A stretch of 64,000 nt of DNA. It comes from Klenkia terrae. Its GTDB lineage: Bacteria > Actinomycetota > Actinomycetes > Mycobacteriales > Geodermatophilaceae. Positions 1-7,095 of this stretch are shown here, one piece after another. Location: the NCBI RefSeq assembly GCF_900491935.1, contig NZ_UEXK01000004.1, positions 4,479,267 through 4,543,266 of the forward strand. The letters run 5' to 3'. The notes below the pieces were generated by a model. It ran no database searches and was not told the origin of the DNA. It saw only the letters and a list, made by a program, of their open reading frames with translations. The position numbers and the translations under genes were made by a program. The stretch's first letter is position 1, and every line of letters begins with the position of its first letter.

Positions 1-151
1 GGTCTCGATGCCGAAGATCCTGCGGTCCACGATCCGAGCCTAGGCCGATGTACCGGACACCGCGGGCGGGACGGCCGGCGATCCCGACGCGGCGCCCGGA
101 ACATCGGCCTAGGCTCGGATCGTGGACCGCAGGATCTTCGGCATCGAGACC
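1..151. repeat. Perfect 51-bp inverted repeat at the window edge
   Basis: Bases 1-51 are the exact reverse complement of 101-151, separated by 49 bases. The right arm holds the pafA promoter and its first ten codons, so the left arm is a reversed copy of the start of pafA. The arm runs up to base 1 and could continue outside the window. A fold-back artefact at a contig end is the simplest explanation; a genuine inverted duplication is the alternative. Confidence 0.9.
110..115 (+). promoter_or_regulatory. -10 element TAGGCT of leaderless pafA
   Basis: TAGGCT lies 6 bases before the GTG start at 122, which would put the transcription start at or next to the start codon. No Shine-Dalgarno sequence precedes the GTG. 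The element also falls inside the window-edge inverted repeat. Confidence 0.55.
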
Positions 152-1480
152 GAGTACGGCGTCACGTGCACCTTCGAGGGCCAGCGCCGGCTGTCGCCCG
201 ACGAGGTCGCGCGCTACCTCTTCCGCCGGGTGGTGTCCTGGGGCCGGAGCTCCAACGTGTTCCTGCGCAACGGCGCCCGGCTGTACCTCGACGTGGGCAG
301 CCACCCCGAGTACGCCACCGCCGAGTGCGACGACCTCACCGAGCTCGTGGTCCACGACAAGGCCGGTGAGCGGATCCTCGAGGGCCTGCTGATCGACGCC
401 GAGCAGCGGCTGGCCGACGAGGGCGTCAACGGCGACATCTACCTGTTCAAGAACAACACCGACTCCGCCGGCAACAGCTACGGCTGCCACGAGAACTACC
501 TGGTCGGCCGGCAGGGCGAGTTCTCCCGGCTGGCCGACGTGCTCATCCCGTTCCTGGTCACCCGGCAGATCGTCTGCGGCGCCGGCAAGGTGCTGCAGAC
601 CCCGCGCGGGGCGGTCTACTGCGTCAGCCAGCGGGCCGAGCACATCTGGGAGGGCGTCTCCTCGGCGACCACCCGGTCCCGGCCGATCATCAACACCCGC
701 GACGAGCCGCACGCCGACGCCGAGCGCTACCGCCGGCTGCACGTCATCGTCGGCGACTCGAACATGAGCGAGACGACCACGCTGCTCAAGGTGGCCATCA
801 CCGACCTGGTGCTGCGGATGATCGAGGACGGCGTCCCGATCCGGGACATGACGTTGGAGAACCCGATCCGGGCGATCCGCGAGATCAGCCACGACCTCAC
901 CGGCCGGCGCAAGGTCCGGCTGTCCAGCGGCCGCGAGATGTCGGCCCTGGAGATCCAGACCGAGTACCACGACCGGGCCGCCGAGTACGTGGACCGCGAG
1001 GGCCTCGGCCCGGTGCACCGGCAGATGCTCGAGCTGTGGGGCCGCACCCTCAAGGCCGTCGACACCGGGGACCACTCCCTGATCGACCGCGAGGTCGACT
1101 GGGCGATCAAGCAGTCGCTCATCGAGCGGTACCGGGCCAAGCACGACATGTCGCTGTCCGCCCCGCGGATCGCTCAGCTCGACCTGGCCTACCACGACAT
1201 CCGCCGCGGTCGGGGCCTCTACTACCTGCTCGAGCGGGCCGGGCAGGTCGACCGGGTCACCCACGACCCCCGCGTCTTCGAGGCGAAGAACGTGCCGCCG
1301 CAGACCACCCGGGCCAAGCTGCGCGGTGAGTTCATCCGCAAGGCGCAGGACAAGCGACGCGACTTCACCGTCGACTGGGTGCACCTCAAGCTCAACGACC
1401 AGGCCCAGCGCACCGTGCTGTGCAAGGACCCGTTCAAGTCCGTCGACGAGCGGGTCGAGAAGCTCATCAACTCGATGTGA
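122..1480 (+). CDS. pafA: Pup--protein ligase PafA
   Basis: Ligates the prokaryotic ubiquitin-like protein Pup through its C-terminal glutamate to substrate lysines, marking them for the mycobacterial-type proteasome in the cytoplasm. The 452-residue product has the usual PafA length and opens with the family signature [11 protein letters not shown], followed by the glutamine-synthetase-like catalytic core ([17 protein letters not shown] near residue 120) and a C-terminal domain ending VEKLINSM. The GTG start is supported by the -10 hexamer 6 bases upstream. pafBC follow after one intervening convergent gene. pup and prcBA, which usually precede pafA, would lie outside the window. The first ten codons are duplicated in the edge inverted repeat. 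Confidence 0.97.
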   Translation: MDRRIFGIETEYGVTCTFEGQRRLSPDEVARYLFRRVVSWGRSSNVFLRNGARLYLDVGSHPEYATAECDDLTELVVHDKAGERILEGLLIDAEQRLADEGVNGDIYLFKNNTDSAGNSYGCHENYLVGRQGEFSRLADVLIPFLVTRQIVCGAGKVLQTPRGAVYCVSQRAEHIWEGVSSATTRSRPIINTRDEPHADAERYRRLHVIVGDSNMSETTTLLKVAITDLVLRMIEDGVPIRDMTLENPIRAIREISHDLTGRRKVRLSSGREMSALEIQTEYHDRAAEYVDREGLGPVHRQMLELWGRTLKAVDTGDHSLIDREVDWAIKQSLIERYRAKHDMSLSAPRIAQLDLAYHDIRRGRGLYYLLERAGQVDRVTHDPRVFEAKNVPPQTTRAKLRGEFIRKAQDKRRDFTVDWVHLKLNDQAQRTVLCKDPFKSVDERVEKLINSM

Positions 1481-1495
1481 CGCGGGTCGGTCGGG

Positions 1496-2623
1496 TCACC
1501 CGATCGACCCGGTCAGGCGGTCAGGACGTTCGACCAGCCCGGCGGCGTACCGGCCGGCGCAGGCCGCAGCGAGGAAGTAGGCGTGGTCGGCGTCCAGGCC
1601 ACGCCCCATGGTCGACAGCCCGACCGGGGAGGCGCGCAGCGCGTCGTCCAGACCCTCGACCTCGACCTCGACCACAGGGTTGCGGTCGGGCTGCCCGGCC
1701 AGGTCCTCGGTGACCTGGCGGGCCAGCTCGGGTGACAGACCCGAGGCCGGCACCGGCAGCGTCACCCCGGCCAGGGCCACCCGGCCGAACGCGGTCAGCG
1801 AGTGGTGGGACACCCCGCGGTGCCGGGGGCGCGGGTCGGCGTCGGAGATCCGCAGCGCACCGACCGACCGGCCGCCCAGCACGTGCGCGGCGTTGCAGGC
1901 CTCCCCGGCGGCGACGCCGGAGAAGCCCCAGGGCGTCCCGGTGCCCAGGTTGCCCGGGCCCTGCGCCACGACCGCGACGTCCGCGGCCAGCACGTGCCGG
2001 GCGGCCAGCAGGGCGGTGTGCACGGTGACCGCCTCCAGGTCGCCGCCGAACGCCTGGCCCGCGGTGACCACGCCGGCCAGCGAGGCACCCAGTCCGTCCA
2101 GCGTCCGGGAGAAGGCCGCGGGCAGCGCGCCGCCGTCGGTCATCACGTAGGCCACCCGCAGCTCCGGCGCGGTCGCCCGGACGCCGGCGAGGACGGCGGG
2201 CAGCGCGGAGTGCAGGTCGGCCACCACCACCGGCATCCCGCCGACGTCCTCGGCCTCGGCGATGACGGCGTGGTGCGGGGTCTCCTGCTCGTCGACGCCC
2301 TGCACGGTCACCTGCAGCCCGGTGTACCGGCCCTTGACCAGGTGCCCGGGCCCGGTCGGGTCGGCCGGCAGCCGGCCCGGGAAGGCCACGACCAGCGCGT
2401 AGCCACCGGTGCCCAGCCGCTGTGCCCAGGCCGTGGTGTTCAGCAGCACCGCATCGCCGACCTGCGGGGTGCCGACCACCGAGGGGTGGGCCAGCGCCCG
2501 CAGCTCCCCGTCGCCGAGGACCTCGACCTGCAGCTCCAGGGAGTCCCGCCAGGTGCGGCCCAGCGCGGTCACCGTCCCGCGCCGCCAGCGGATCCGGGAC
2601 TCGGGCACCTGAGGGCTGCTCAC
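1496..2623 (-). CDS. DUF3866 family protein
   Basis: Conserved actinobacterial protein of unknown function, about 375 residues. The N-terminal part is a beta-rich segment (RWRRGTVTALGR), followed by an alpha/beta region with glycine-rich stretches such as GPGNLGTGTPWGFSG and a final segment with LSTMGRGLDADHAYFLAA. No signal peptide or membrane helix is visible. The GTG at 2623 is preferred over an upstream TTG at 2632 because TAGGTT sits 7 bases before it, as at other leaderless starts here. It is convergent with pafA (15-base gap) and divergent from pafB. Its place between pafA and pafBC hints at a proteasome or DNA-damage connection, but that is only context. Confidence 0.8.
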   Translation of the reverse strand: MSSPQVPESRIRWRRGTVTALGRTWRDSLELQVEVLGDGELRALAHPSVVGTPQVGDAVLLNTTAWAQRLGTGGYALVVAFPGRLPADPTGPGHLVKGRYTGLQVTVQGVDEQETPHHAVIAEAEDVGGMPVVVADLHSALPAVLAGVRATAPELRVAYVMTDGGALPAAFSRTLDGLGASLAGVVTAGQAFGGDLEAVTVHTALLAARHVLAADVAVVAQGPGNLGTGTPWGFSGVAAGEACNAAHVLGGRSVGALRISDADPRPRHRGVSHHSLTAFGRVALAGVTLPVPASGLSPELARQVTEDLAGQPDRNPVVEVEVEGLDDALRASPVGLSTMGRGLDADHAYFLAAACAGRYAAGLVERPDRLTGSIG

Positions 2624-2630
2624 CGGTCCC

Positions 2631-2636
2631 AACCTA
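2631..2636 (-). promoter_or_regulatory. -10 element TAGGTT of leaderless DUF3866 gene
   Basis: On the minus strand TAGGTT is followed by 7 bases and the GTG at 2623. It lies back to back with the pafB -10 element at 2647-2652, so the two divergent genes share a promoter region of under 40 bases. Confidence 0.5.
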
Positions 2637-2646
2637 GGGGACGCAC

Positions 2647-2652
2647 TAGCCT
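2647..2652 (+). promoter_or_regulatory. -10 element TAGCCT of pafB
   Basis: TAGCCT precedes the GTG start at 2660 by 7 bases. The spacer GGGAGCC is weakly Shine-Dalgarno-like, but too little sequence remains for a conventional leader. Confidence 0.5.
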
Positions 2653-2659
2653 GGGAGCC

Positions 2660-3628
2660 GTGTCGGCCAAGCGTGCGGAGAGACTGGTCAACCTGGTCTT
2701 CGCCCTGCTGGGCACGCGGCAGTTCGTCACCGCCGAGAAGATCCGCAGCACCGTGCCCGGGTACGAGCCCGCCGACGGTTCCGAGCGGGCCGACGAGGCG
2801 TTCAAGCGCATGTTCGAGCGCGACAAGGCCGACCTGCGCGAGCTCGGCGTCCCGCTGGAGACCGGCCGCACCAGCGCGTTCGACCTGGACGACGGCTACC
2901 GGATCGCCCGCTCGGCCTACGAGCTCCCCGAGATCACCCTGACCGGCGACGAGGCCGCCGCGGTCGGGCTGGCCCTGCGGCTGTGGCAGTCAGCGCAGCT
3001 GGGCGGGGCGGCGCAGGGTGCGCTGGTCAAGCTGCGCGCGGCCGGGGTCGACGTGGACGGCGCCGGTGCGCTGCCGCTGCAGCCACGGCTGGACGGCGGC
3101 GAGCCCGCCTTCGACGCCTGCTACACCGCCGCCCGCGACCGGCGGCTGCTGACCTTCACCTACACCCGCCCGGACGAGGACACCGGCGTCCGCCGTCGGG
3201 TGCAGCCGTGGGGCGTCGTCTCCTGGCACGGCCGCTGGTACCTGGTCGGCCACGACCTGGACCGCGAGGGCACCCGGGTGTTCCGCTTGTCCCGGGTCAC
3301 CGGCACGCCGCGCGCGAGCGGCCCGGTCGACGCGTTCACCCCGCCGGGCGAGCTGGACCTGGCCGCGGTCGTGGCCCGACAGGTCGGCCGGCCCGAGCAC
3401 GTCGTCGTCCTCACCGCGCGGCCGGGCACCGCCGTCGGCCTGCGCCGCCGGGCCGCCGCGCTCGGCCCGGACGCCGCCGGCGACGACCGCCTGGAGCTGC
3501 GCACCACGGAGCTCTGGGCCCTGGCCGACGAGATCGCCGCGCACGGCGCCGACGTCCTGGTGGAGTCCCCGCCCGAGCTGCGCTCGGCCGTCGTCGAGCG
3601 GCTGACCCGGCTGGCGGCGGGCGCATGA
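2660..3628 (+). CDS. pafB: WYL-domain transcriptional activator subunit PafB
   Basis: Half of the PafBC heteromer, which in mycobacteria activates the RecA-independent DNA-damage regulon. The 322-residue product begins SAKRAERLVNLVFALLGTRQFVTAEKI, a winged helix-turn-helix, then has a WYL domain from about residue 150 (WGVVSWHGRWYLVGHD, FRLSRV) and a C-terminal extension domain. The start at 2660 fits both the helix-turn-helix boundary and the upstream -10 element. Its stop overlaps the pafC start by 4 bases (ATGA), so the two subunits should be translationally coupled. Confidence 0.93.
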   Translation: MSAKRAERLVNLVFALLGTRQFVTAEKIRSTVPGYEPADGSERADEAFKRMFERDKADLRELGVPLETGRTSAFDLDDGYRIARSAYELPEITLTGDEAAAVGLALRLWQSAQLGGAAQGALVKLRAAGVDVDGAGALPLQPRLDGGEPAFDACYTAARDRRLLTFTYTRPDEDTGVRRRVQPWGVVSWHGRWYLVGHDLDREGTRVFRLSRVTGTPRASGPVDAFTPPGELDLAAVVARQVGRPEHVVVLTARPGTAVGLRRRAAALGPDAAGDDRLELRTTELWALADEIAAHGADVLVESPPELRSAVVERLTRLAAGA

Positions 3629-4587
3629 GCGCCCCGACGACGGACCGGATGACCCGGCTGCTGGCCCTGCTGCCCTACCTCGAGGCCCGACCCGGCGGGG
3701 TGCTGCTGGCCGACGCGGCCCGCGACTTCGGCGTGACGGAGGCGCAGCTGCGCAAGGACCTGGAGCTGCTGTGGGTCTGCGGGCTGCCCGGGCACGGCCC
3801 CGGCGACCTGGTCGACCTGTCCTTCGAGGGCGACCGGGTCCGGGTGACCGACACCGCCGGGCTGGTCCGACCGCTGCGGTTGGCCACCGACGAGGCGGTC
3901 GCGCTGGTGGTGGCGCTGCGGGCGCTGCTGGAGGTGCCCGGGCTGGCCGAGACCGACGCGGTCAGCCGCGCCCTGGCCAAGGTGTCCGCCGCGGCCGGGC
4001 AGCCCGCCGACCTGGCCGGTGCGGTGACCGTCAGCATCGACGCCCGCGAGCAGACCCTCGCCGTCGTCCGGGAGGCCCTGCAGGCCGGCCGCGCGCTGCA
4101 CCTGCACTACTACGTGCCCAGCCGGGACCAGCACACCGAACGGACCGTCGACCCGATGCGGCTGCTCCTGGTCGCCGGGCACTGGTACCTGGAGGCCTGG
4201 TGCCGCGAGGCCGTGGACACCCGGCTGTTCCGCCTGGACCGGGTGGACGACGTCGCGGTGCTCGACGAGCCCTCGGCGCCGCCGGAGCAGGCCCGGCCGC
4301 GCGACCTGGACGACGGCATCTACCAGCCCGGTGCCGACCAGCCGCTGGTCCGGCTCCGGCTCGACCGCAGCGCCCGGTGGGTGGCCGACTACTTCCCGGT
4401 CGAGGAGGTCGTCCCGGTCGACGACCCGCCCGGCGGGCTCGCCGTCTCCGTGCGCACCGCCGACCCCGCGTGGGCCCGTCGCCTAGTGGCCTCGCTCGGC
4501 GGCGCCGCCCGGGTGGAGGACCCGCCCGAGCTGGCCGAGGAGATCGCGGCCGCGGCACGGGCCGCGCTGGCCCGTTACAGCGACTGA
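3625..4587 (+). CDS. pafC: WYL-domain transcriptional activator subunit PafC
   Basis: Partner of PafB in the DNA-damage-responsive activator. It is 320 residues: an N-terminal helix-turn-helix (RMTRLLALLPYLEARPGGVLLADAA), then a WYL domain near residues 140-210 (RALHLHYYVPSRDQHTERTVDP, HWYLEAWCREAVDTRLFRLDRV) and a C-terminal ligand-type domain. The ATG overlaps the pafB TGA. WYL domains in this family are thought to sense single-stranded nucleic acid. tatA and tatC follow, as in mycobacteria, although a small-protein promoter intervenes at 4625. Confidence 0.93.
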   Translation: MSAPTTDRMTRLLALLPYLEARPGGVLLADAARDFGVTEAQLRKDLELLWVCGLPGHGPGDLVDLSFEGDRVRVTDTAGLVRPLRLATDEAVALVVALRALLEVPGLAETDAVSRALAKVSAAAGQPADLAGAVTVSIDAREQTLAVVREALQAGRALHLHYYVPSRDQHTERTVDPMRLLLVAGHWYLEAWCREAVDTRLFRLDRVDDVAVLDEPSAPPEQARPRDLDDGIYQPGADQPLVRLRLDRSARWVADYFPVEEVVPVDDPPGGLAVSVRTADPAWARRLVASLGGAARVEDPPELAEEIAAAARAALARYSD

Positions 4588-4624
4588 ACAGGGCGCACCC
4601 AGCCGTTCCGTCGGTGTCCCCGGC

Positions 4625-4630
4625 TAGGGT
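4625..4630 (+). promoter_or_regulatory. -10 element TAGGGT of small membrane protein
   Basis: TAGGGT is followed by the 6-base spacer CGTGCC and the GTG at 4637, with no Shine-Dalgarno sequence, so a leaderless transcript is predicted. Confidence 0.55.
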
Positions 4631-4636
4631 CGTGCC

Positions 4637-4840
4637 GTGCTGCTGCTCATCGTGCTCGGGGTCGTCGTCGTGCTGGCCCTCGTCGTCCTGGGTGCCCTGG
4701 GCTTCGGGCTCCTGGGCGCGGCCGGCCGGCTGACCCGCGAGATGGCGGCGCTGCAGCGCGACGTGGCCCCGGTGGCCGCCCAGCTGCGGGCGTCGCTGGC
4801 CGCCGCCGCGGCCAGCCGGCAGAAGTCCCCGGACGCGTAG
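4637..4840 (+). CDS. Small single-pass membrane protein
   Basis: A 67-residue protein of unknown function. One long hydrophobic helix (about residues 1-28, VVVVLALVVLGALGFGLLG) is followed by a short amphipathic segment rich in arginine, alanine and glutamine. The canonical leaderless -10 exactly 6 bases before the GTG and the position between pafC and tatA argue that it is a real gene. The topology (membrane helix then amphipathic helix) resembles TatA, so a Tat-associated role is possible, but no Tat signature residues are present. Confidence 0.6.
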   Translation: MLLLIVLGVVVVLALVVLGALGFGLLGAAGRLTREMAALQRDVAPVAAQLRASLAAAAASRQKSPDA

Positions 4841-4880
4841 CCTCGACCCCGAATCCGCCCGACCCTCCCGGAGGACCCCG

Positions 4881-5195
4881 ATGAGCCTCGGCCCGCTCGA
4901 GATCGGCCTGATCATCCTGGCCATCCTGCTGCTGTTCGGCTACAAGAAGCTGCCCGACGCCTCCCGCTCGCTGGGCCGGTCGATGCGCATCTTCAAGGGT
5001 GAGATGAAGGGCATGAAGGACGACGACGTCCGTGCCAAGGACCCCGCCACCACCACCCCGCGCGGTGAGCTGTCCCAGCCGGTGACCCCGGACTACGAGG
5101 CCGAGGCGCGCGCGGCCGAGGCACGGGCCGCCGAGGCGCGGGCCCGGGCCGACGCCGGTCGCACGGGGACCACCCCGCTCGACGGCACCCGCTGA
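4881..5195 (+). CDS. tatA: Sec-independent protein translocase TatA
   Basis: Pore-forming subunit of the twin-arginine translocase, which exports folded proteins. The 104-residue protein has the TatA/E layout: one membrane helix (GPLEIGLIILAILLLFGYKKLPD), the hinge FGYKKLPD, an amphipathic helix (SRSLGRSMRIFKGEMKGM) and a charged Ala/Glu/Arg-rich tail. A Shine-Dalgarno sequence GGAGGA precedes the ATG. tatC follows after 19 bases in the same operon. No tatB is present here, which fits a TatAC-type or distantly encoded TatB arrangement. Confidence 0.96.
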   Translation: MSLGPLEIGLIILAILLLFGYKKLPDASRSLGRSMRIFKGEMKGMKDDDVRAKDPATTTPRGELSQPVTPDYEAEARAAEARAAEARARADAGRTGTTPLDGTR

Positions 5196-5214
5196 TCCTC
5201 GCCGGCGCCCGACC

Positions 5215-6138
5215 GTGAGCACCGCCGAGGCGGACCGGCCGCGCGTCCGGCGGCGGAAGCGACCGCCGCGCGACGACGCGGCGACGATGAGCCTGATCGG
5301 TCACCTCAAGGAGCTGCGCAACCGGATCGGCATCGCGCTGCTGTTCGTGCTGATCGGCACGGCCATCGCCTTCTGGTGGTACGACCACGGCCTGGGCCAG
5401 TTCATCCGGGCCCCGTACTGCTCGATCCCGGCCGACAACCGGCTGGAGTCCGGCTCCGGCTCGGATTGCACGCTGCTGGTGACCGACGTCTTCGGCGGCG
5501 CGCTGATCAGGCTGAAGATCGCCTTCATCGCCGGCGTCGTGCTGTCGGCTCCGTTCTGGCTGTGGCAGGTGTGGGCCTTCCTGACGCCGGGTCTGAAGTC
5601 GAACGAGAAGCGGTACGGCGTCACCTTCGTGGTCGCCGCCAGCCTGTTGTTCGCCCTCGGGTCCGCCCTGGCCTACATCTCGCTCAAGGCGGGCCTCACG
5701 CTGCTCCTGGGCCTGGCCGGGGACAACGTCACGATCGCCCTCACCGCCCAGGACTACATCGGGTTCGTCATCTCGATCCTGCTGGCCTTCGGGGTCTCCT
5801 TCGAGGTCCCGCTGGTGGCGGTGGCGCTCAACCTGGTCGGGGTGCTCTCCTACGCCGCGCTGGCCAAGGCCCGCCGGTGGATCTATTTCCTGACCATCGT
5901 GTTCGCGGCGTTCATCACGCCCACCCAGGACCCGTTCACGATGCTGCTGATGGCCCTGCCGATGTGCGTGCTGTTCGAGGTGGCCATCCAGATCGCCCGG
6001 GTGGTGGACAGGCGACGGGCCCGCCGCGACGGCACGGCCGGGTACGCCGGGCTCGACGACGACGCGGCGTCCCCGCTGGACGCCCGGCCGTCCGCGCTGG
6101 ACGACCGCCCGTCGGCGCTGGACGACCCGGACCTCTGA
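5215..6138 (+). CDS. tatC: Sec-independent protein translocase TatC
   Basis: Receptor subunit that binds twin-arginine signal peptides at the membrane. It has 307 residues, the usual six membrane segments and the TatC N-terminal signature SLIGHLKELRNRIGIALL. The segment near the end, TPTQDPFTMLLMALPMCVLFEVAIQIA, is also family-typical. The C-terminal tail after about residue 262 is hydrophilic with a short repeated DARPSALDD-like unit. The GTG start at 5215 overlaps no other gene; a lipid kinase follows 3 bases after the stop. Confidence 0.96.
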   Translation: MSTAEADRPRVRRRKRPPRDDAATMSLIGHLKELRNRIGIALLFVLIGTAIAFWWYDHGLGQFIRAPYCSIPADNRLESGSGSDCTLLVTDVFGGALIRLKIAFIAGVVLSAPFWLWQVWAFLTPGLKSNEKRYGVTFVVAASLLFALGSALAYISLKAGLTLLLGLAGDNVTIALTAQDYIGFVISILLAFGVSFEVPLVAVALNLVGVLSYAALAKARRWIYFLTIVFAAFITPTQDPFTMLLMALPMCVLFEVAIQIARVVDRRRARRDGTAGYAGLDDDAASPLDARPSALDDRPSALDDPDL

Positions 6139-6141
6139 TCC

Positions 6142-7053
6142 GTGCAGGTCGCACTGCTGGTCAACGAGGCCGCCGGCCGTGGGCGGGCCCGGTCCGCCGC
6201 GGCCGCCGTCACCGCCCGGTTGGCATCGGCCGGCGTCCAGGTCCACCCGCTGGTCGCCCCGGACCGGACGGCGGCTGAGGACGCCGTCCGCACGGTGCGG
6301 GAGGACGTCGACGCCGTGGTGGCCCTGGGCGGTGACGGGGTGGCGCACGCCGCGGTCCAGGGGCTGGCCGGCAGCGGCACCCCGCTGGCCGTGCTGCCCG
6401 CGGGCACCGGCAACGACCTGGCGCTCGCCCTCGGCATCCCGGCCGACCCGCTGGCCGCCGCCGACGCCGCGGCGCACGACCTGCTGACCGGCGGCGGGCG
6501 GCGGATCGACCTGGCGCGCAGCACCAGCGCGGCGGGGGAGCGGTGGTGGGCCACCGTGCTGTGTTGCGGGTTCGACTCGGTGGTCAGCGACCGGGTGAAC
6601 CGGCTCCGCTGGCCGCGGGGTCCCCGCCGGTACGACCTGGCGATCGCCGTGGAGCTGGCCCGGCTGCGGTCCCGCCGGGTGCGGCTGACCCTGGACGGCG
6701 TGCCCGCCGAGCACGAGGTCACGCTCGTCGCGGTGGGCAACACCGCCTGGTACGGCGGCGGCCTGCGGATCTGCCCCGGGGCCGACCCCGGCGACGGCTG
6801 GCTGGACATCACCGTCGTCGGTCCGGTGAGCCGCCTCGAGCTGGTCCGCACCCGCCCGCGGTTGGCCGCGGGCACCCACGTCAGCCACCCCGCCGTCCAG
6901 GTGCTCCGGGCCCGCGAGCTCCTGGTCGAGCCGGTCGGCGCGGACGCCGAGGCGCTCACCACCTGGGCGGACGGCGAGCCGGTGGGGCCGCTGCCCCAGC
7001 GCAGCACGGTCGAGCCAGGCGCCCTCACCGTCCTGGGCACCGGCCGCCGCTGA
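6142..7053 (+). CDS. Diacylglycerol kinase family lipid kinase
   Basis: Predicted ATP-dependent lipid kinase of the DagK/YegS superfamily, 303 residues. The N-terminal nucleotide-binding domain shows GGDGVAHAAVQG (GGDG loop) and LPAGTGNDLA, the two diagnostic motifs; the C-terminal beta-sandwich includes NTAWYGGGLRICPGADPGDGWLD. It starts with GTG 3 bases after the tatC stop, so it is co-transcribed and probably coupled. The substrate may be diacylglycerol or another polyprenyl or sphingoid lipid and cannot be told from sequence. Confidence 0.9.
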   Translation: MQVALLVNEAAGRGRARSAAAAVTARLASAGVQVHPLVAPDRTAAEDAVRTVREDVDAVVALGGDGVAHAAVQGLAGSGTPLAVLPAGTGNDLALALGIPADPLAAADAAAHDLLTGGGRRIDLARSTSAAGERWWATVLCCGFDSVVSDRVNRLRWPRGPRRYDLAIAVELARLRSRRVRLTLDGVPAEHEVTLVAVGNTAWYGGGLRICPGADPGDGWLDITVVGPVSRLELVRTRPRLAAGTHVSHPAVQVLRARELLVEPVGADAEALTTWADGEPVGPLPQRSTVEPGALTVLGTGRR

Positions 7054-7083
7054 CGGCCCCCGGCAGGACCGGCGCAGCCCTCC

Positions 7084-7089
7084 TACGGT
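7084..7089 (+). promoter_or_regulatory. -10 element TACGGT of helY
   Basis: TACGGT precedes the helY ATG by 6 bases. The spacer is GGAGGC, so it could double as a short Shine-Dalgarno sequence on read-through transcripts from the tat operon. Confidence 0.45.
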
Positions 7090-7095
7090 GGAGGC

